DNA from: Magicicada septendecula
Taxonomy: Eukaryota; Arthropoda; Insecta; Hemiptera; Cicadidae
Length of the DNA: 64,000 nt
Direction of reading: 5' to 3'
NCBI GenBank assembly: GCA_034769895.1
Contig: CM068367.1
Span: 127,770,927-127,834,926, forward strand
The position numbers and the translations under genes are program-made. Numbering within the stretch: the first letter of the stretch is position 1; every line of letters begins with the position of its first letter. The notes beneath the pieces were generated by a model. That model made no database searches and was not told the origin of the DNA. It saw nothing but the letters and a program-made list of their open reading frames with translations. Positions 56,238 to 64,000 of this stretch are shown here, piece after piece.

Positions 56238-56239
<2 letters not shown>
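55595..56239. other. No gene recognised
   Basis: Overlapping 120- and 99-codon frames at 55840-56210 in two phases have Cys/Ser-rich compositions but no motif that I can name and no splice context. Confidence 0.45.

Positions 56240-56313
<74 letters not shown>
56240..56313. repeat. (TG)36 microsatellite
   Basis: An uninterrupted dinucleotide tract of about 73 bp. Confidence 0.98.
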
Positions 56314-56560
56314 CCCTGCCTTTTTATTGCGGTAGTCATAATAATAAAATGGAAACGTAAACATTACATAACTGAGATATGCTTGCTTGCCACGAACGAT
56401 ATATTATTTTATACATGTATATTAACTCATACATAATTTACATTAAAATGAAAAAATTATAATTTTATTGCCTGGCAACAAAATTATTTTATTTTTAACA
56501 ATTACCATTGTTTCAAAAAGTTTAAATGAATTTTCAAGTACTTTACTGTTGTTAAAAGGT

Positions 56561-57345
56561 TGCAGGTAAACTACCCCTTCCCCTTAACCGATCTTCACCA
56601 AAATCGAAAGTCCTCGAGATCTCTACAATTCAGGGACGTATGCAAAAAATTATCTGATTCTGTTTGAATTTGCGGCTGTTATCGTTTGCCATAGAAAATT
56701 ACCCTTGATAAAAAAACGTTGCAGGTAAACTACCCCTTCCCCTTAACCGATCTTTACCAAAAACAATAGGTCTTGAGTACTCTACAAGTCAGGACTGTAT
56801 GCAAAAAATTATTTGATTCTGTTTGAATTTGCGGCTGTTATCGTTTGCCATAGAAAATACCCTTGCTAAAAAAACGTTGCAGGTAAACTACCCCTTTCCC
56901 TTAACCGATCTTCACCAAAAACAATAGGTCCTGAGAACTCTACAATTTAGGGCTGCATGCAAATAATCTTTTGATTCTGTTTGAATTTGCGGCTGTTATC
57001 ATTTGCCATAGAAAAAGCCCTTGTTAAAACAAAACGTTGCAGGTAAACTACCCCTTTCCCTTAACCGATCTTCACCAAAATCAATAGGTCTTGAGAACTC
57101 TACAATTCAGGGCTGTATGCGAAACATTATTTAATTCTGTTTGAATTTGCGGCTGTTATCGTTTGCAAAAAAAAAAATTACCTTTGATAAAAAAAAACCG
57201 TTGCAGGTAAACTACCCCTTTCCCTCAACCGATCTTCACCAAAAACAATAGGTCGTGAGTACTCTACAAATCAGGGCTGTATGCAAAAAATTATTTGATT
57301 ATGTTTGAATTTGCGGCTGTTATCGTTTGCCATAGAAAAAAATCT
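56561..57345. repeat. Five-unit satellite/minisatellite, about 160-bp period
   Basis: TGCAGGTAAACTACCCCTT starts units at 56561, about 56720, 56878, 57038 and 57202 (periods about 158-164). Each unit continues CCCTTAACCGATCTTCACCA, then a TCTACAA.TCAGG block and TTTGAATTTGCGGCTGTTAT, then an A-rich linker. Units differ by about 5-10%. No coding frame spans the array. Confidence 0.95.
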
Positions 57346-59825
57346 ATAGACAGACGCAGACACACACAGACACTTTTCGAAAAACGACTTTTTTTCATGT
57401 TTTGAGTGTAGTACAATCAGAATCTGCAATAATCTCGAACACGTTTTTATTTGCCATCACCATACTTCCATTTTCTTAAGGAACATGGAAGTAAAAAAAG
57501 CTCGCATAAAACTTCACGAGTTTTATACGACTCACAGGACTGCACGCCTGATTCTGCACAACCGATACGTTATCTTAGTTAGATAAGACGAATCTGCGGC
57601 GCAATTTTATGCATCGCGCGTTGTAGAATTTACTAATTGATGCGCAATACGACGACTTAAAGAGAGCGCACTTGGGGGTAATTCCATTACTAATGGGCAC
57701 GACAAATACCCGGTTTATTTAACGAAAAGCCTGTACAGGTGTCAAACTCCAATCTGTAGACAGTTGAAAAAGCTACTGCTTGTAGGCTACATCTTTTTAC
57801 ATGATTGTTGATCCATAATTACGACACCTACATCATTTGTCAACGAGATGAGAGAGGCAAAGGATAAACAGTTTGTCATGAGTCCACACTAATTCACTAT
57901 TACCAGCAGTTTATTCAGTAATTTTGTTAATTAATAAAGATGCGAAACGAATCAGATAGTTCTCTGTTTTTTTGCACAAGATCATAATATATTTCAAACT
58001 AAATTTTGTTTTCCACTAAGCCCAAAAAAAAGTGAAAAATAATCTTCTGAATATGAAATTCCGATTATTTTGGTGTTGCTTCTATGAAAACATGAAAACA
58101 CAACTACCGACAAAAGTGAAAACAAATGCACCGAAATATCTTGATCACCAGTTATAATTCTCCCACCTACTCTCTCTCACGAAACGAGCTTTTGGAAATT
58201 TGACTATCCACAAAGAATGTTACAAAATTATTCAAACTATTATGATCGAATCCTTTTCAAACATCAAACGTCACATGCATTATAAAAATTGGAAAGATGG
58301 TCACACATCGACTCGGTGGCGGCAGACCTGTCTACACTCACAGGGCTAGATAAAGGGTAATGCTTTCTTGCTACCCCCCCCCCCACACACACACACATCG
58401 TTTGGCTTTGCGATCAAAACAATTTACACACTTTGTAGGTCTGAAACATATATAAATTCTACATTTTGTTGCTACAATTTGTCTTTCTTTTTAACACGGA
58501 TTGATGAATTACCCAAATATTTCTCATATTATGACGAACACGTAATAATTACTACGTCACAGATACATTATGCGGTAAGTAATCACGTAACAAATAACGT
58601 CAAAGAAAAAGTATTAGTTTACAGTTATACCAGAGAATAAAAATTAATTACGCATAAAACAAGGTCGTTTCCTGACTTGTTTCTACATGTTACTTATAAC
58701 TCGCTGACTCTGGACGCCTTGTTATGGGAATTTCTTATCAAGCTTTGCTTTCTTTGCGGGCAAAACGTGTGTCAGCTTCACACGCGTCACACGGCGACGA
58801 CCGGCTGACCGACCACTGCACGTGCCATTCAGGTCAAACCTTACCTGGGCCTCTATCCGCCGCGGCCAATATCAACTATGAGATACTTGACAACTATTGT
58901 CAGCAGAACTATTTCCGCGACGTCAGCATTACAGCTGATTCCATGTCCTCCTCGGCGGATGCACTTCAGAAAGCACACCGTGACAAGAACTTCCTTTACA
59001 AAATCCCAGTGCAATTTGTAATTTTCTGGAGTTTGCTCACTTACAAAAGCAATACATGCTGACATTAACAAATTAAAAATTTTTGGTACATTCTCATCGA
59101 CCACTTTATTCACACCTAGTAGACCTTGACTTTCAATTTTCACCTCCTATTCGCGCAGTCTTACTATGTATCTCGTACGGCAGCTCGGTGACCTAGGATC
59201 TCAGCACCCGTTCACTTCAGCAGACAGAACGACTGGACTGGAGTTCTCATTCTGATAGTTTGGCATTAAACAAACGCCGTCGTTTAAATTTAAAAATAAA
59301 TTGATAAAATTTATTCTAAAACAAAAACTGTGAAGAAAGGAAATATTTTTCAAATTTAACTACTTTGTGTCTAGTGCTGATGAAAGCATAAGACCTGTCT
59401 TCCAAGATTTTTGAAACGATCATGCGTGAGCTGTTTCGGATACTCGTTGAGTCATACATTAAGGTCGTGTACACCTTACAGCACTGTAGAATGTCCAGTA
59501 AATAATAAAAAAGCTATACACTCATAAGCTTTTCAATAAAAAAAACTAAATTATATGTTGGTATCTGAAGCAGAGTCGAAGTACTTTTTAGAAGCAGCCT
59601 GTCATTTGTTTCTCATATAAACAGAAAACATCATAACAGAATGTCGAACTGGTACCCGTTTTGCAATGGACAAGCCGTTTCGGTGTTTCCGCCCTTCTGA
59701 AATTCTACCCAAACACGTTAACTTAACTCCGTAGTTCGGTACAACTTAATTCTTATAGTAGTTTCGTATTATATCCTTATACTTACATCGTTTAAACACA
59801 TTTCACCGATTTGCCAAATTAATAG
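57346..59825. other. No gene recognised; C-run/(CA)n at 58374
   Basis: C11 followed by (CA)6 at 58374-58396. A CpG-rich part at about 58740-58930 overlaps a 112-codon frame (58724-59062) that starts MGISYQALLSLRAKRV; I recognise no domain. Confidence 0.45.
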
Positions 59826-60058
59826 GTTAAGATGGATGACGAACGTACGGCAAAAAGAATTATGAAACACAAGCCAATATGAAAAAGGAAGATTGGAAGA
59901 CCGAAGAAAGATGGTTGGACCAGGACTGCAGTGATGGAAGGAAGCTGGTCGCAGTAAATTGGTGGCGGGTGGCTAAACAGGAATAAGTGGAGGCAATTTC
60001 TTTTTGAGGCCAAGGCTCGATCTGGGCTGTAGAGCCGAGGATGTATGTATGTAACCAC
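59826..60058 (+). mobile_element. LINE 3' fragment (family E)
   Basis: The plus strand gives VKMDDERTAKRIMKHKP, then RKIGRPKKDGWTRTAV and NRNKWRQFLFEAKARSGL before a stop, with internal stops and frame changes. [V/I].RMDD.R..K, GRPKKRW and W...[L/V].EA.A..GL form the C terminus of another insect LINE ORF2 family. It ends in GCCGAG and a (GTAT)n-like tail (60036-60050). Confidence 0.8.
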
Positions 60059-60872
60059 ATTTTGCTCAGTGTTCTGTTTTTTACGTCAATTTTTAAAATA
60101 TTGATACATCGCTCTTATCATATCTTCATTTCCTCGGCTACTTGCAAACTCGTTCTTATTCTGCCAGCTAAATTCTTTTAGCACTTTTTGTGAATGAAAA
60201 GTAGTCATTTTTAAATTTGGAAACGATATTCACGCTTTTCATTGGCGACTTCATTCGGTGTTATGCTATTTTATGGTCAGGTGGCTCTGGATAACTATGT
60301 ATAAGCTTTAACGTCTCGTCAACTGCAAAGGCCTTGTAAGGCACACAGACGTTCGTCATTTAACAGTCGCCACGTTGGAATAACAGGCTGCTAGGTAACA
60401 AACATCATACTCCATGATAATACAAAATAGAAAAAATATGTTTACAATCTGGTTGCCAATGAATAGTCTCTTCATTGGAAAGGATTACACCACAAAGGTG
60501 TGTTATTAACGAACAGAATAACGGTTCGTTGTGACAGACACGCACGCGCGTCTACGCACACTGGATAACAAAAACTTGTGCGGAGAAAGAGCTTCTAAGA
60601 AAACGGTTACAAGCTATATATACCGGAGAGACAGTAAGTGAAAACTATTGTGTTACGGCCGGCACAAAGAACTCTTTGAGGAAAACCGCAAACAATGGAT
60701 TACACTACACAACCTTCACAGAAATGCGGAGTTTACAGCTATAAGCATGTAGGCTACCTGCGCGACACTAATACTTCATTGAATATTCGCATCGCTACCT
60801 GCAAAGAATTCCTCCTTAGGCTTGTACGTGGATTGTCGTCGTTACCTTCTTTGCTTGTTCGTAAAATTCACC
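60059..60872. other. No gene recognised
   Basis: AT-rich; a 97-codon frame beginning at 60695 runs into the PLE insertion and is not supported as a gene. Confidence 0.5.
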
Positions 60873-60885
60873 ATCTTAGCCTCGA
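60873..60885. repeat. PLE target-site duplication, left
   Basis: ATCTTAGCCTCGA, identical to 61733-61745. Confidence 0.85.
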
Positions 60886-61732
60886 ACTTGTTTTCGTGAT
60901 TTTCACTCGTCATATATTTAAAAACTATAATAACCACGACAGCTGTTTCGGCACACAGTGCCTTCTTCATATGGTAAGAGCTGACTAGTTACGTACAATA
61001 AAATATCACATAAAGCCAGTGCTATGAAAACGATAATCGACTTAAGTTAGAACAATAAACAATACACATAACATATACACAACTATATACAAATTAGAAA
61101 GGAACGTACATTTACTTATATAATTTCAAATTTAAAAGCGGAGAGCTATTTAAATCAGTTTGGTTATTCAAAAGCAAACCTAAATCTTTACGCTTATTAA
61201 TTTCGAGGGCTTCAAGTAAATCAAGTTTTTTACCTTTTTCCCATACATGTAAAATTTTAAAGTTATCATTAAAATTATGATCATTTTCCGACAAATGATT
61301 CGCATAATTAGATTTACCATCTAAAAAACTTGATTTACTTGAAGCCCTCGAAATTAATAAGCGTAAAGATTTAGGTTTGCTTCTGAATAACCAAACTGAT
61401 TTAAATAGCTCTCCGCTTTTAAATTTGAAATTATATAAGTAAATGTACGTTCCTTTCTAATTTGTATATAGTTGTGTATATGTTATGTGTATTGTTTATT
61501 GTTCTAACTTAAGTCGATTATCGTTTTCATAGCACTGGCTTTATGTGATATTTTATTGTACGTAACTAGTCAGCTCTTACCATCTGAAGAAGGCACTGTG
61601 TGCCGAAACAGCTGTCGTGGTTATTATAGTTTTTAAATATATGACGAGTGAAAATCACAAAACAAGTTTGTAGTTTTCTTTATAAAATTATAAAAATGGA
61701 TTTTCATCAAGTAAAGGCCTCCAGTATAAATT
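60886..61732 (+). mobile_element. Penelope-like element insertion: head-to-head palindrome of two 3' ends
   Basis: Arms 60885-61231 and 61323-61668 are about 346-bp inverted copies with only three or four differences, separated by a 91-bp spacer. Each arm encodes, reading outward, the same PLE C terminus (KKLDLLEALEINKRKDLGLL, NNQTDLNSSPLLNLKLYK, stop). On the minus strand the spacer extends it upstream with NFKILHVWEKG, the region after the GIY-YIG core. After the stop comes about 145 bp of 3' UTR and a CTGAAGA-hairpin-GAAAC motif. The right side has a 64-bp tail absent from the left. A 13-bp duplication flanks the whole unit. The family differs from the PLE at 33 kb. 5' truncation with an attached inverted partial copy is a known PLE insertion form. 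Confidence 0.9.
61579..61621 (+). ncRNA. Hammerhead-ribozyme-like motif in the PLE right arm
   Basis: ACCAT (61579-61583), CTGAAGA (61584-61590), a GGCAC-TGT-GTGCC hairpin, GAAAC (61605-61609), AGCT, GTC (61614-61616), GTGGT (61617-61621). ACCAT pairs with GTGGT as stem I; the hairpin would be stem II; AC...GT would be a minimal stem III before the cleavage-site C. CTGANGA and GAAA are the conserved hammerhead core. One unpaired A before stem II departs from the consensus. The left arm has ATGAAGA (core C lost). Hammerhead motifs are known in PLEs; activity here is inferred. Confidence 0.5.
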
Positions 61733-61745
61733 ATCTTAGCCTCGA
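61733..61745. repeat. PLE target-site duplication, right
   Basis: ATCTTAGCCTCGA, identical to 60873-60885. Confidence 0.85.
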
Positions 61746-61926
61746 TCAATCTGCATTCCTTCTCAAATCACTAGCTGTCTCCGATAGTGTCATTCCTACG
61801 TATCCAAACGCTAGCCACACCGTACAGGACGAAAGACCTTTCGATGTCTCCACCAATTTTCAGATTTTATCGTACCAATGAATGAATTGTCAGTTTTAAC
61901 TCGACCGTCCGGTATTTGTTTGTTTG

Positions 61927-61946
61927 GTGTGTGTGTGTGTGTGTGT
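61927..61946. repeat. (GT)10 microsatellite
   Basis: Short perfect dinucleotide tract. Confidence 0.9.
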
Positions 61947-62059
61947 TTTGTAAAACAGCATGCGCGTTCATACCCCACAGACCCATATCGTTTTTGTGAC
62001 TGATCCCTCCAAAAAATAGGACGGCGGAGGCAAGGTCAACGTCAAAATTTTGAAAACGT

Positions 62060-62400
62060 TAAAAAAATCCATGTGGGTATCAAATTAAAGAGAATTTAAC
62101 CAAAATTTTAAATATAATGTTCAGTTTTGAAACTTCCAATATTTTAAGATTTTTACAAACCACGACCAAGAAAATAGATAGAAATAACAAAGAATAGTAA
62201 AACTTCACGTGGGATCAAATTAAAGAGAATTTTGATAAGAATCTGAAATTTACTGTTCAGCCTTGGAAATTAAAATTTTTTTGAACGGTCTAAAAAAATG
62301 TAAAAATTTTTGTTTAATATAAAATGCGTGCTACCTATCAGACTAAAGGGAATTTAACTCAAAAAGGGATGTACTGTTTCCTTTCCATGTTCTTTTAAAT
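62060..62400. repeat. Degenerate tandem repeat, about 130-bp period, three units
   Basis: ATGTGGGTATCAAATTAAAG (about 62071), ACGTGGGATCAAATTAAAG (about 62208) and GCTACCTATCAGACTAAAG (about 62328) are each followed by (A/G)GAATTT and then a TGTTCAG- or TGTACTGTTT-like block. The similarity decays strongly; the unit is AT-rich and non-coding. Confidence 0.6.
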
Positions 62401-63485
62401 TGAGGATACCAAGGGGCAACAATGGAAATCAAAATTTCGAAAAAATTGTAACACAAGAGACTTAAGTAATGAATATTTGCAGTCCGTTACAACATTGTAA
62501 GATTTTTATTTTGCATACGGTATAATTAAATTTCATATTAGTATATTATTTGTAACTTCCCCGTTTATGTATGCACAAAAAAACACTTTAAAATAAAAAT
62601 ATGAAAATTATAAAAATATTTGAAACGATATACGGTCATATCCTCGTGCTGTTTCCGCTAATGCTCGGAATCATATATGAGGAACTTTACGTACAGTTTC
62701 AAAATATTAAACTTAATTTTCATTTTATCTAATAATAAATGTATTTCGTTCGAAGTAGTATTCCTGATTAACATAGTTTTTAAGTTCGTTTACCTCCACC
62801 TACAATAGCGTCTTCAGATGAATTTCACACGCCATTTGTAACTGTAATCTTGGATTTGCCTACGTTTTGTTGTGCGCGGAAAAATTACACGTAAGCGTGC
62901 ATTGTGATGTTAACGTGGCGCGGAGTACTGAACAGAACGTTAGACGCTGATTGGTGCCGTCGAGAGGGGAGAGCATTCAAACTTGTTCTATTCGAGAAGC
63001 AGTATTACAAACCAATCAAGGCTGCACTCCGCCAAAGTGCAGGAAAACAGGTACACAAACGTTTCTCAGAACGAATTCTGTTTTAATTACGTAGTTCATG
63101 TTAAATCGCGTCTGCTACAATAAGCTACTCTCGATTCCAGAGAAAGGCTATTTATAATTTCCATATACAATTCTTGTTTAACGGCGTTTTTATTTTCGTT
63201 TTTTCTTTAACTTTATTTTCGGTTCCTTTTTGGTGTGTGCTCGCTTTATGCCTGCCATAACGTAGTAGTTTCTGTACGCGAATGCAAACAAGACTGTGAA
63301 GTCGCGTATCGTTCACCATTCGCCTAATGGTGAAATTTAATCAATGAGTATTGATGGTCGAAACTTTTAAAATGATTTACAGAAAAGTGAACAGACTGAA
63401 ACTAGCAAACCGCTTTCTCCAATCTATTATAGAATTGAAGCAGAGGGTATATGAAGAGTCAAACAATAAGACAAAAATTAAAACT
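62401..63485. other. No gene recognised
   Basis: AT-rich, with a slightly CpG-richer part at 62880-62960. Small frames at 62904-63086 and 63351-63572 are not supported by any motif. Confidence 0.5.
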
Positions 63486-63532
63486 GCCATAAAAGTAGAT
63501 CGTTGCCATGCCATAAAAGTAGATCGTTGCCA
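63486..63532. repeat. 24-bp tandem duplication
   Basis: CCATAAAAGTAGATCGTTGC occurs twice with a 24-bp period, exact. Confidence 0.92.
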
Positions 63533-64000
63533 CCCCTACGGAGAGGTACGTTGCGGCCCGGGAACTTGCTGACAAGAGATATATATTTGGTAAGATTTCA
63601 GTTTGTAACACCGTCAGCAATAAGATAGCATAATGCGAAGGAAAAATTTTTGGAATTCTATAAACTATGTTTGTAATGTCTTGTAGCTTTCACCTCTGTG
63701 TTATTTCCACAAGTACAATCTCTGTCCTTCCTCCTTCAATCAAGTCTTCAAGCAACGTATACCAACCCCGTATTCTCACAATATCCCTTCAAGTCTGATT
63801 CTCCTCTTACCGGTAAACTCCATGAACTAGGATTTTTACTTAAGTCTTTCCATAAAACTCTACGTAACCAACACTAGAGTTTTCGTAAATCGTTTAAATT
63901 AAACATTGTTGTAACCCAATTCGAACTTCTGAACCCAAAAGTGCCATACGTTTTACGCCTTATCTGTTAGGCCTATAAGTTAAACGTGAAGAATAACATT
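63533..64000. other. No gene recognised (window end)
   Basis: AT-rich, pyrimidine-rich from about 63715 to 63830; nothing recognisable before the window ends. Confidence 0.5.

Noticed and set aside
56182-56436. Frames rich in Thr-His or Cys-Val
   Set aside because: Translations of the (TG)n microsatellite.
58724-59062. 112-codon plus-strand frame in a CpG-rich patch
   Set aside because: No recognisable domain, an overlapping open frame on the other strand, and no splice or promoter evidence.

Overview
This is a eukaryotic, very probably insect (arthropod), nuclear window. It is AT-rich and gene-poor, and full of transposable-element debris: Penelope-like elements (PLEs), LINE 3' ends, a tRNA-derived SINE, a mariner relic, hAT-like and foldback elements, (GA)n/(GT)n/(GAT)n microsatellites, and an LTR core promoter of the TATA + TCAGTT initiator kind common in arthropods. 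TAGGCCTA-like words recur throughout. I could not support any host protein-coding exon, rRNA gene or functional tRNA gene. The species cannot be fixed from the sequence alone.

Layout. 1-11 kb: mostly unique AT-rich DNA with a SINE fragment at the left edge, a G-run/(GA)n microsatellite, two foldback elements (about 2.99-3.36 and 3.60-3.92 kb) and a CpG-dense patch (5.28-5.56 kb). 11-31 kb: a full-length SINE with a 12-bp target duplication (11.06-11.35 kb), five 3'-terminal LINE fragments, a foldback at 18.9 kb, a 2.6-kb element with long terminal inverted repeats (24.0-26.6 kb), a 452-bp hAT-like MITE (27.7 kb) and a dead mariner (28.5-29.3 kb). 33.0-34.2 kb: a 5'-truncated, frameshifted PLE with reverse transcriptase and GIY-YIG domains.

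34.53-52.64 kb is the dominant feature: a tandem Ty3/gypsy-type retrotransposon array, LTR1-internal1-LTR2-internal2-LTR3, with period about 7.68 kb (7.87 kb for the second unit). LTRs are about 2.56 kb. Each internal region encodes a coiled-coil/capsid Gag and a Pol with protease, RT (YVDD), RNase H and only the zinc-binding head of integrase; the integrase catalytic core is absent from both copies. The 3' half of each LTR holds a series of five degenerate primer-binding-site-like motifs, ahead of the real tRNA-Lys-type PBS just outside the LTR. A 5-6 bp possible target duplication (TAACCA) flanks the whole array.

52.6-64 kb: dispersed and tandem repeats (a 364-bp foldback at 53.85 kb, a 187-bp duplication at 55.2 kb, a five-unit ~160-bp satellite at 56.6 kb), a sixth LINE end (59.8 kb), and a PLE insertion at 60.89-61.73 kb made of two head-to-head 3' ends forming a ~346-bp palindrome flanked by a 13-bp target duplication. 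Several unrelated elements share a CTGANGA-hairpin-GAAAC motif that resembles the hammerhead ribozyme core; this is the best candidate for a common RNA-level feature in the window, next to the PBS array.
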